From the NCBI GenBank assembly GCA_903903765.1, contig CAIVAH010000015.1:1-5605 (forward strand): a DNA stretch of 5,605 nucleotides. Direction: 5' to 3'. The position numbers were made by a program, and so were the translations under genes. This document shows positions 1 through 5,605 of the stretch, piece after piece (position 1 is the first letter of the stretch; the number at the start of each line of letters is the position of its first letter). The notes beneath the pieces are model-generated. The model had not been told where the DNA came from, ran no database searches, and worked only from the letters and a program-made list of their open reading frames with translations. Source of the stretch: an uncultured Methylococcaceae bacterium (GTDB taxonomy: Bacteria > Pseudomonadota > Gammaproteobacteria > Methylococcales > Methylomonadaceae).

Positions 1-2717
1 TTAACAATGTCTTGGCTTTCTTTTGGATCCAATGCCACAGAAAAACGCGCACTACTTAATTGATGACATTCCCCATCATAATGCAAGTTTTCTGCCAGAC
101 CCAATGCCTGTTCTGTGTTATTGAAATCTTCTAATGTTTCTTTTAGTTTTTTAGACAAAGCAAACGGAGATAAAGCAAGTAAACTATTGAATGCTTGGTC
201 TAACGTATCGCAAGCAGAATCTCTCTTTTGTCGCACTATTAATAGCTGCATAATATGACCTATTCTTATAGTATGCATATCAGTAAACAATTGAGGTTTA
301 GATTTAATTAATAAACCTATATATAAAATCAACTCCTGAATAATAATATGCTCACTAGCGTCATTATTATTGTAAGTACGAATTAATTGTAATATTTCTA
401 ATGAATCAACCGGCCCCGTTAAAGTTGCCTTACCACTATAAGCACGCCCTAAGGTTAATGAATGTTGCCTGACTAATATATCAGTAGCAGCTTGTTCTAA
501 ATTAATATCATATTTTCCTAATAATCCCGCGCATCGTCTTACAATAGACCAATCATGTTTATCACCAGCCCTCTCATACAACTCAGCTAATAAATCAGCT
601 ACTGTAGCGAATTTACCCTCATCATTTGATAAGACGGTTTCATAATTTAATCCATGGCGTTGACTTAACAACGTCAAAATTTCTAATTGCGCATATAGAT
701 TAGGATGGATACCTAACTGGATGAATAACTCACTATCACTTGCTATTTCCCACTCATTCAATAACAAAGTATCTAAAGGAAAAGATTGCTCATTATTCCT
801 TGGCAAAAGTTTATAGAAAGGTCTTTCCGGATCTTCCCATGTAGCTTCCGAAAATTTAAAACCATGTAATTGATTGATTGTTTCATAAGTTGAGGTATCA
901 GAAAAATCCGCTAACACTCCAATTTTTACTGGTATACCTTTAGTAGAGCCCTGCTTTAATTCACTAATAAAATCCAACAAAATATCACTATGTCGGGTAT
1001 CCAACATATTATGCTTAATTGTTATAGCAACGACTGGGTTACCTTTCTTATCCCAATGTTTATAGATATATGATAATTCAACGCGTAGCCGTTGAATTAA
1101 TAAATGATTATCCATTGCCAAATAAAAACCTTTTTGGTTAAGACATTGGGGCGTGAATAATAAAGGTTCACCCGCTAAGGTATATAATTTTGAGGTGGCT
1201 AAACTGCGCAATTGTCTTAAAGGTCGACCGGTTAATCCCATTCGATCGTTCCTACCGACTTGGGTATAAGCCATGGCCAACTCACTTGCTTCACGTATTT
1301 GAAATGGCGCAATTTCAGCTAAAGTTTGTGCTGCTATATTGTGATCAAGCAATTGTTTTTGGACATCTTCGTCTTGAGCTAATAATTGAATTTGAATAGT
1401 ATGATTATGCGTTTTTTCAAGCGCGTTATGTCTTCCTAATGGATCGATATCATCACAACTTAATAAGCCATCTTGAATTAAACTACCTAAAATATATAAA
1501 CTTTGCGCCCAAACTAAAGGTATATTTTCATTGGGAACTCTTTGTTGACTTTCAGGTGCGGTCTTTTCCGCAGAAATTGCAGCTGCTGGGACAACATAAA
1601 GTTCAGGTAATAAATAGTGTCCACCCTGTTCTACCATTAAAGACTCAAGCTTTTTACGATATTTTTCAGCTACCGCGTAATTCTTAGCACATAAATTATT
1701 CAACAACAAATATGTAAAGAATAACGGCCATTCACATTCAATATCCATAAACTGCTTAAGTTCATGTGGGTCATAATGTAATTTATTGTGATCTTCAATA
1801 ACAGTTTGATGACCATCTAATAAGAAACGTTTACAACCATAGCTACCTTCTAACTTTTGGCAAATCAAAGCTTCCGTTTTTAAACGTAAAGCCTCATCAT
1901 CTATAGCAAAAGCTGGAAATCCTGTCACACTTAATACCGCAGAATCAACTTCTTTAGAAATCGATTCTCTCGGTAACAATGATTCTAAGGTAATTCGAGT
2001 CCGCGCAATATCATCACTAATTACATGAACGACTGCTGCCTGCCCTCCGTTTTTACCAAATAAATTAAATCCAGACAAAGCCTCTAATGCGGCCTTAGCC
2101 ATTCCAATAGAACTAGCATTAAGTTCGGCAATTCCATGATTGATTTTATTACCACGTTCCCATATTCCATAATCGGGTGTTCGATAAGTTCTACTTATAT
2201 AATGAACTAAATTTTGTACGAAATTCACTTCATCAATGGTAAAAACAATTCGCAACCCTGAGGCGGTCATTTGAGCTAGCATTAATAAAAATAGAGAAGT
2301 AGCATCTAATTGTAAATGCCCCCACTCATCATCACCTACTACATTATTGCCAGTTTTAGTGTCATATTTGGCGTGTAAAGCATCAATGGGTTTCTGAGTT
2401 TGTTTAAATTTTTCGACCTTAGTCGCCTGTCGCATCATTGCAGTTAACAAACCTCGCATTAACTTAACAACACTTTGCTCTAATAGATATGTTCGATCTT
2501 TCGCATTATCAACACGCCTATAAGCCAAAGCTAATCCCCATGCTGATAGAATACTGTAAACATTGTCACGAACCCAAGCATCCGTGTAATTTCCATGTAT
2601 GGTAACTGCAGTACTAGCAGGTAACAATCCTGTCACCCAATCTTGTCTATTTAAAATAATATCTTGAACTTGTTGATAATAACTATCAAGTTTAGCGGAA
2701 GAATCATGCAATTTCAT
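1..2717 (-). CDS. Phosphorylase kinase alpha/beta-like protein with GH15 (glucoamylase-like) domain, 3' end outside the window
   Basis: The frame is open for 905 codons from the ATG at 2717 to the left edge with no stop, so the C-terminus is missing. An in-frame stop lies about 14 codons upstream and no other ATG or GTG is available, so this start is favoured although no clear Shine-Dalgarno precedes it. The protein matches recalled phosphorylase kinase alpha in order: DAWVRDNVYSI (46-56), QSVVKLMRGLL (81-91), VVGDDEWGHLQLDAT (126-140), LAQMTASGL (147-155), GIWERG (184-189), ELNASSIGMAKAALEAL (198-214), WAQSLYILGSL (403-413), TGRP (496-499), TSKLY (508-512). The C-terminal region is also phosphorylase-kinase-like: AGLLGK (730-735), TDILVRQ (745-751), LALSPF (847-852). 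No signal peptide or membrane segment is seen, so it is probably cytoplasmic. In the family, E187 of the WE pair corresponds to the glucoamylase general acid, while the usual base position is Leu407. Family assignment is very secure. Function in bacteria is not established; sugar or glycogen sensing is inference. Database pipelines would probably label it GH15. Confidence -1.
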   Translation of the reverse strand, partial: MKLHDSSAKLDSYYQQVQDIILNRQDWVTGLLPASTAVTIHGNYTDAWVRDNVYSILSAWGLALAYRRVDNAKDRTYLLEQSVVKLMRGLLTAMMRQATKVEKFKQTQKPIDALHAKYDTKTGNNVVGDDEWGHLQLDATSLFLLMLAQMTASGLRIVFTIDEVNFVQNLVHYISRTYRTPDYGIWERGNKINHGIAELNASSIGMAKAALEALSGFNLFGKNGGQAAVVHVISDDIARTRITLESLLPRESISKEVDSAVLSVTGFPAFAIDDEALRLKTEALICQKLEGSYGCKRFLLDGHQTVIEDHNKLHYDPHELKQFMDIECEWPLFFTYLLLNNLCAKNYAVAEKYRKKLESLMVEQGGHYLLPELYVVPAAAISAEKTAPESQQRVPNENIPLVWAQSLYILGSLIQDGLLSCDDIDPLGRHNALEKTHNHTIQIQLLAQDEDVQKQLLDHNIAAQTLAEIAPFQIREASELAMAYTQVGRNDRMGLTGRPLRQLRSLATSKLYTLAGEPLLFTPQCLNQKGFYLAMDNHLLIQRLRVELSYIYKHWDKKGNPVVAITIKHNMLDTRHSDILLDFISELKQGSTKGIPVKIGVLADFSDTSTYETINQLHGFKFSEATWEDPERPFYKLLPRNNEQSFPLDTLLLNEWEIASDSELFIQLGIHPNLYAQLEILTLLSQRHGLNYETVLSNDEGKFATVADLLAELYERAGDKHDWSIVRRCAGLLGKYDINLEQAATDILVRQHSLTLGRAYSGKATLTGPVDSLEILQLIRTYNNNDASEHIIIQELILYIGLLIKSKPQLFTDMHTIRIGHIMQLLIVRQKRDSACDTLDQAFNSLLALSPFALSKKLKETLEDFNNTEQALGLAENLHYDGECHQLSSARFSVALDPKESQDIV

Positions 2718-2747
2718 GTCAATTAAGATACCAATTGAGTACAAATA

Positions 2748-2753
2748 ATTATA
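2748..2753 (-). promoter_or_regulatory. Possible sigma-70 -10 box of the phosphorylase-kinase-like gene
   Basis: A perfect TATAAT reads on the minus strand 30 bases before the ATG at 2717. No good -35 hexamer lies 16-18 bases upstream (ATGTGC at 17 bases), and there is no extended -10 TG. In DNA this AT-rich the box may be chance. It is an alternative to the sigma-54 candidate just upstream. Confidence -1.
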
Positions 2754-2769
2754 TTAATACAAGTTTACA

Positions 2770-2786
2770 AGCACATAAAGTGCCAA
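2770..2786 (-). promoter_or_regulatory. Candidate sigma-54 (RpoN) promoter of the phosphorylase-kinase-like gene
   Basis: On the minus strand the sequence TTGGCACTTTATGTGCT matches the sigma-54 consensus YTGGCACG-N4-TTGCW. All seven bases of the -24 element YTGGCAC are present. The -12 element is GTGCT, four of five. The invariant GG and GC are exactly 12 bases apart, as the family requires. Transcription would start near 2759, giving a leader of about 42 bases before the ATG at 2717. Such promoters need an enhancer-binding activator, and no activator gene or proven site is visible in the window. The same bases also form a weak 4-bp hairpin (GCAC/GTGC). Confidence -1.
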
Positions 2787-2918
2787 TAATGAGGGTTTGC
2801 GCATTTTTAAAGTCAACAGTCTAAATAACAAATATAAGTTTTAAATTTGTGTCGATTAAGAGCATTTGGTGAATTAATAAATAATAAAATCTCAGATTCA
2901 ATAAATTTTTTCAACACA

Positions 2919-2930
2919 TCAACAAGTTGA
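2919..2930. repeat. Short dyad TCAAC-AA-GTTGA in the spacer
   Basis: A 5-bp inverted repeat with a 2-base centre sits about 160-170 bases upstream of the start predicted from the sigma-54 candidate. That is within the distance where enhancer-binding proteins usually bind. A second, looser dyad, ACAAAT-N11-ATTTGT, lies at 2828-2850. Neither resembles an operator I recognise, and both could arise by chance in AT-rich sequence. Apart from these dyads, the promoter candidates and the terminators, the 2718-2987 spacer shows no gene. Confidence -1.
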
Positions 2931-2964
2931 AATAATTCAATCGCACCAACCTCAACCAATTCAC

Positions 2965-2986
2965 AAAAAACGCACTAAAAAAGTGC
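2965..2986 (-). terminator. Weak second terminator hairpin after pnp
   Basis: On the minus strand, GCACT and AGTGC (2972-2986) form a perfect 5-bp stem around a loop of five T, followed after one G by six T (2965-2970). It begins only two bases after the T-tract of the main terminator, so it could act as a backup. The stem is short and has just three GC pairs. Confidence -1.
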
Positions 2987-2987
2987 C

Positions 2988-3015
2988 AAAAAAAAAGGGC
3001 CGTAAGGCCCTTTTT
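2988..3015 (-). terminator. Rho-independent terminator of pnp, bidirectional
   Basis: A 10-bp perfect stem (AAAAAGGGCC paired with GGCCCTTTTT, 2992-3001 with 3006-3015) closes a 4-base loop. On the minus strand it runs into an unbroken tract of nine T (2988-2996). It begins 18 bases after the pnp stop codon. On the plus strand the same stem ends in five T, so it could also stop antisense transcription entering pnp. It should separate pnp transcription from the downstream phosphorylase-kinase-like gene. Confidence -1.
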
Positions 3016-3033
3016 AGGAAATAACGACTTTAT

Positions 3034-5118
3034 TTATTCTATCTCTTCTTCTTTATCAACTTCTTTAATACTTAATCTAACACGGCCTTGTCGATCAATC
3101 TCAAGCACTTTTACCCTTACAATATCACCTTCATTCAAGCGATCACTTACTTTATCAACATGCTCATCTGATATTTGTGAAATATGCACAAGACCATCTT
3201 TACCAGGTAGTATAGTTACGAACGCCCCAAAATCCATTAAGCGCACTACTTTACCCTCGTAAGTTTTACCGACTTCAACTTCTGCTGTAATTTCTTCTAT
3301 CAAACGTCGCGCTTCTTCTCCAGCCGCTTTATCTACCGAAGCAATTTTTACAATACCATCATCAGTTAAATCAATGCTAGCACCAGTTTCTTCTGTAATA
3401 CTTCGAATAGTAGCACCGCCTTTACCGATAACTTCTCGAATTTTACTAGGATCAATTTTAAATGTAATAATACGAGGTGCAAAATCTGACATCTCATCAC
3501 GAGTACTTGCCAGTGCCTTATTCATTTCACCCAATATATGTAAACGGCCTTCTTTAGCCTGACCCAAGGCTGTTTTCATGATTTCTGCTGTAATACCATC
3601 TATCTTGATATCCATTTGCAAGGCAGTGATTCCATTTGCAGAACCAGCTACTTTAAAATCCATATCACCTAAATGATCTTCATCTCCCATAATGTCAGAC
3701 AATACAGCAAATTTATCGCCTTCTTTAATCAAGCCCATTGCGATACCAGCAACGGGGGCAGATAATGGTACACCCGCATCCATTAAGGCTAAACTACTAC
3801 CACATACTGAAGCCATTGAACTGGAACCGTTAGATTCAGTGATTTCAGATACAACACGAATAGTGTATGGAAATTCATCCATATTGGGCAGAACGGCTGC
3901 TACCCCACGTTTTGCTAATCGGCCATGACCGATTTCTCTACGTTTAGGAGATCCAACAAAACCAGTTTCACCAACACTGAATGGAGGGAAGTTGTAATGC
4001 AACATAAAAGGCTCTTTATATTCACCCGCTAATGCATCAATAATTTGAGCATCACGAGCTGTTCCTAAAGTAGCAACAACCAATGCTTGTGTTTCACCAC
4101 GAGTAAATAATGCAGATCCATGTGTTCTTGGTAGTACACCTGTCCTGATTGAAATAGGTCTAATTTTATCTAATGGACGACCATCAATGCGCTTACCTTC
4201 ATTTAAAATTGCATTTCGTACTATACGATATTCTAAGTGCTCAATGATCCCACGAATCGCATTTTCAGCATAATTTTCGGATAATTTTTCGACAACAGCG
4301 GTACGAATGGCTTTTAATTGTTCTTGACGAACTAATTTTTCAGGAACAGTATAGGCTTGTTTAATAGCATCTTCTACCTCATTAGTCACTAATTCAACTA
4401 ATTCTGAATTTTCATCAGGCGCAACCCATTCAACTACACCTGCACCTGCGGCATTAGCAAACTCATTAATCGCATTGATCGCAGTCTGCATATGTTCATG
4501 CCCAAACAACACCGAGCCCAGCATAATTTCTTCTGAAAGCCCTTTAGCTTCAGATTCAACCATTAATACTGCTTGAGATGTCCCTGCTACGACTAAAGTT
4601 AAATCTGATTCTTTTAAATCTTCGGGGGATGGATTCAATAAATATGCGCCATCCTTATAGCCAACACAGGCCGCACCGATTGGACCATTGAAAGGCAATC
4701 CAGACACAGCTAGAGCGGCTGAAGCACCTAATAAAGCAGGTATTTCTGTATCAACTTCAGGGTTCAAAGAAATGACAGTCGCAATAATTTGAACTTCGTT
4801 AGTGTAACCTTCCGGAAATAGTGGACGAATTGGACGATCTATTAATCGAGAAATTAATGTTTCTTGTTCACTAGGTCGCCCTTCTCTTTTAAAGAAACCA
4901 CCTGGAATCTTACCGGCTGCATAGGCTTTTTCTTGATAATTAACCGTCAAAGGGAAGAAATCCCCACCGTTTGCTTCTTTTTTACCGACTACAGTAACAA
5001 GTAAAGAAGTACCATCTACATCAATTATAACTGCACCATCGGCTTGACGGGCAATTTCACCAGTTTCTAGAGTAACAAGATTGTCACCGTACTGAAATTC
5101 TTTCCTAATAGGATTCAC
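3034..5118 (-). CDS. pnp: Polynucleotide phosphorylase (PNPase)
   Basis: This 694-residue enzyme degrades RNA 3' to 5' using phosphate, releasing nucleoside diphosphates. In related bacteria it works in the cytoplasm as a trimer and joins the RNase E degradosome. The full architecture is present: first RNase PH domain from the N-terminus, with FFKREGR at 75-81; helical linker; second RNase PH domain from about residue 310 (RIDGRPL). SSSMAS has S433 and S434, matching E. coli phosphate-binding S438/S439. In [13 protein letters not shown]481, D487 and K489 match E. coli metal-site D486, D492 and K494. A KH domain carries IGKGG at 564-568, and an S1 domain spans about 617-690. It ends in a short acidic tail, a little shorter than the 711-residue E. 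coli protein. The start is GTG: AAGGA lies 8 bases upstream and the N-terminus aligns with E. coli. It lies downstream of rpsO and is followed by a strong terminator. It appears intact and active. Confidence -1.
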   Translation of the reverse strand: MNPIRKEFQYGDNLVTLETGEIARQADGAVIIDVDGTSLLVTVVGKKEANGGDFFPLTVNYQEKAYAAGKIPGGFFKREGRPSEQETLISRLIDRPIRPLFPEGYTNEVQIIATVISLNPEVDTEIPALLGASAALAVSGLPFNGPIGAACVGYKDGAYLLNPSPEDLKESDLTLVVAGTSQAVLMVESEAKGLSEEIMLGSVLFGHEHMQTAINAINEFANAAGAGVVEWVAPDENSELVELVTNEVEDAIKQAYTVPEKLVRQEQLKAIRTAVVEKLSENYAENAIRGIIEHLEYRIVRNAILNEGKRIDGRPLDKIRPISIRTGVLPRTHGSALFTRGETQALVVATLGTARDAQIIDALAGEYKEPFMLHYNFPPFSVGETGFVGSPKRREIGHGRLAKRGVAAVLPNMDEFPYTIRVVSEITESNGSSSMASVCGSSLALMDAGVPLSAPVAGIAMGLIKEGDKFAVLSDIMGDEDHLGDMDFKVAGSANGITALQMDIKIDGITAEIMKTALGQAKEGRLHILGEMNKALASTRDEMSDFAPRIITFKIDPSKIREVIGKGGATIRSITEETGASIDLTDDGIVKIASVDKAAGEEARRLIEEITAEVEVGKTYEGKVVRLMDFGAFVTILPGKDGLVHISQISDEHVDKVSDRLNEGDIVRVKVLEIDRQGRVRLSIKEVDKEEEIE

Positions 5119-5126
5119 TATAGGTT

Positions 5127-5141
5127 TCCTTAGTTTTAAGG
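5127..5141 (-). promoter_or_regulatory. pnp ribosome binding site within a small hairpin
   Basis: AAGGA (5127-5131) lies 8 bases before the GTG start of pnp and fixes that start. Four of its five bases belong to the 3' arm of a hairpin, CCTTA-AAAC-TAAGG on the minus strand (5128-5141), so the site could be partly masked in the mRNA. A second CCTTA (plus-strand TAAGG at 5147-5151) just upstream could compete for the same pairing. The 5-bp stem is weak; regulation is inference. Confidence -1.
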
Positions 5142-5198
5142 TTGTTTAAGGGCTTATATTAGGCTTTTATAACTTTCCTAACTAACAGCTGTGGCGTT

Positions 5199-5215
5199 TT
5201 GGCTAATATAACCAA
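5199..5215. repeat. Imperfect dyad TTGG...CCAA in the pnp leader
   Basis: The plus-strand sequence TTGGCTAATATAACCAA is nearly palindromic, with one mismatched pair between the TTGG/CCAA arms and the TA core. It could be a protein-binding dyad or a minor hairpin in the rpsO-pnp spacer. No T-tract follows on the minus strand, so it is not a terminator. Confidence -1.
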
Positions 5216-5236
5216 GGCATATCGGAAGCTTGAGCA

Positions 5237-5297
5237 AATAAACTGTGAAAATTAATATGGAAAATTTTATTTTTTAATTAATTAAACACAGTTTATT
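5237..5297 (-). repeat. Long inverted repeat (stem-loop) between rpsO and pnp
   Basis: Two perfect 11-base arms (AATAAACTGTG and CACAGTTTATT) flank a 39-base AT-rich loop. The loop can add a further 6-bp ATTAAT stem (5251-5256 with 5277-5282) after a small internal loop. The structure begins 14 bases after the rpsO stop. It lacks a GC-rich stem and a following T-tract, so it is not a classic terminator. In E. coli the same spacer holds the rpsO terminator and an RNase III-cut stem-loop through which PNPase represses its own synthesis; this element occupies the corresponding place. The functional parallel is inferred from position and shape only. Confidence -1.
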
Positions 5298-5305
5298 GTG
5301 GTCAA
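5277..5305 (-). promoter_or_regulatory. Weak candidate promoter for pnp
   Basis: On the minus strand TTGACC (5300-5305, five of six -35 bases) stands 17 bases from ATTAAT (5277-5282, four of six -10 bases). A promoter in this spacer would match the internal pnp promoter known in E. coli. The -10 is poor and the region is AT-rich, so confidence is low. Confidence -1.
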
Positions 5306-5311
5306 CAGTTT

Positions 5312-5581
5312 TTACTTACGTAAACCTAAGCGCTCAATCAATGAACGATAACGGTCGCTGTCTTTATTTTTCAAGTAATCAAGTAATTTACGTCGTTGAT
5401 TAACCATACGTAATAAACCACGACGTGAATGGTTATCTTTTTTATGTGCTGCAAAATGTGGTGTTAAATGAAGTATATGCGCTGTTAATAAAGCAACCTG
5501 TACTTCTGGAGACCCAGTATCAGTTTCTGATTGACGATACTCTTCTACTACTGCTCTTTTTTGTTCTGCTGTAAATGGCAT
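5312..5581 (-). CDS. rpsO: 30S ribosomal protein S15
   Basis: This 89-residue protein is the usual length for bacterial S15. It is a primary binder of 16S rRNA in the central domain of the 30S subunit and helps form a bridge to the 50S subunit. The conserved blocks [12 protein letters not shown] (21-32), [15 protein letters not shown] (46-60), QRRKLLDYL (62-70) and the C-terminal LIERLGLRK (81-89) match E. coli S15 closely, including the rRNA-contacting basic HSRRGL region. The ATG start is supported by an AGGGA six bases upstream. pnp follows 193 bases downstream on the same strand, the standard arrangement in gammaproteobacteria. In E. coli, S15 represses its own translation through a structure overlapping its start. 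The upstream leader is cut off here, so that cannot be judged. Confidence -1.
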   Translation of the reverse strand: MPFTAEQKRAVVEEYRQSETDTGSPEVQVALLTAHILHLTPHFAAHKKDNHSRRGLLRMVNQRRKLLDYLKNKDSDRYRSLIERLGLRK

Positions 5582-5587
5582 TTATAA

Positions 5588-5592
5588 TCCCT
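5588..5592 (-). promoter_or_regulatory. rpsO ribosome binding site
   Basis: AGGGA on the minus strand is a good Shine-Dalgarno match, six bases before the rpsO ATG. It confirms the 89-residue start. The rpsO promoter must lie beyond the right edge, as only 13 more bases are present. Confidence -1.
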
Positions 5593-5605
5593 AAGATTAA
5601 ATTAA

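Noticed and set aside
1190..1687. Two plus-strand open frames of 69 and 82 codons
   Set aside because: Both lie antisense within the conserved phosphorylase-kinase-like coding frame, have no plausible ribosome binding site considered convincing, and match no family I recognise.
2873..2901. Minus-strand TTGAAT-N17-ATTAAT as a sigma-70 promoter
   Set aside because: Both hexamers are weak matches, the region is so AT-rich that such pairs are expected by chance, and it lies over 150 bases from the start codon.
2972..2989. Second copy of TTGGCACTTT on the minus strand as another sigma-54 promoter
   Set aside because: The GG-to-GC spacing is 14 bases instead of 12, and the bases are better explained by the second terminator hairpin.
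3374..3928. Two plus-strand open frames of 62 and 78 codons inside pnp
   Set aside because: They mirror the strongly conserved KH and second RNase PH regions of pnp and are shadows of its codon pattern.
5104..5112. CCTAATAGG palindrome at the start of pnp
   Set aside because: It is only nine bases and falls on codons for the conserved N-terminal NPIR residues, so coding explains it.
1..5605. CRISPR array, tRNA, insertion sequence or phage attachment site
   Set aside because: No spaced direct repeats, cloverleaf, transposase fragment or terminal inverted repeats were seen on either strand.

Overview
The window is AT-rich bacterial DNA with three genes, all on the minus strand. In transcription order, right to left, they are rpsO (ribosomal protein S15), pnp (polynucleotide phosphorylase) and a large gene that runs off the left edge. 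The rpsO-pnp order, the 89-residue S15 and a PNPase that aligns closely with the recalled E. coli sequence point to a gammaproteobacterium. The low GC content would suit a host-associated or Legionellales-like lineage, but that is only an inference.

Layout. At 5312-5581 is rpsO, with a clear ribosome binding site at the right edge. At 5119-5311 is a 193-base spacer holding a long inverted repeat just after the rpsO stop, a weak candidate promoter, and a small hairpin that contains the pnp ribosome binding site. At 3034-5118 is a complete pnp with a GTG start. At 2988-3015 is a strong, bidirectional intrinsic terminator, followed on the minus strand by a second weaker hairpin at 2972-2986. At 2718-2971 is a very AT-rich noncoding region with a good match to a sigma-54 promoter (2770-2786) and an isolated TATAAT box (2748-2753). 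At 1-2717 is an uninterrupted reading frame of 905 codons, still open at the window edge.

The large gene is the notable one. Its product is colinear with the alpha/beta regulatory subunits of eukaryotic phosphorylase kinase, across the N-terminal GH15 glucoamylase-like domain and also the C-terminal region. No kinase (gamma) subunit or calmodulin is encoded here. As in the eukaryotic subunits, the residue where glucoamylases keep their catalytic base appears to be replaced (Leu407), so it may be a carbohydrate-sensing or regulatory protein rather than an enzyme.

rpsO and pnp form the classic translation/RNA-decay pair and are probably co-transcribed, with pnp controlled through its leader. 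The terminator after pnp, together with a promoter in the next spacer, suggests that the phosphorylase-kinase-like gene is transcribed separately.
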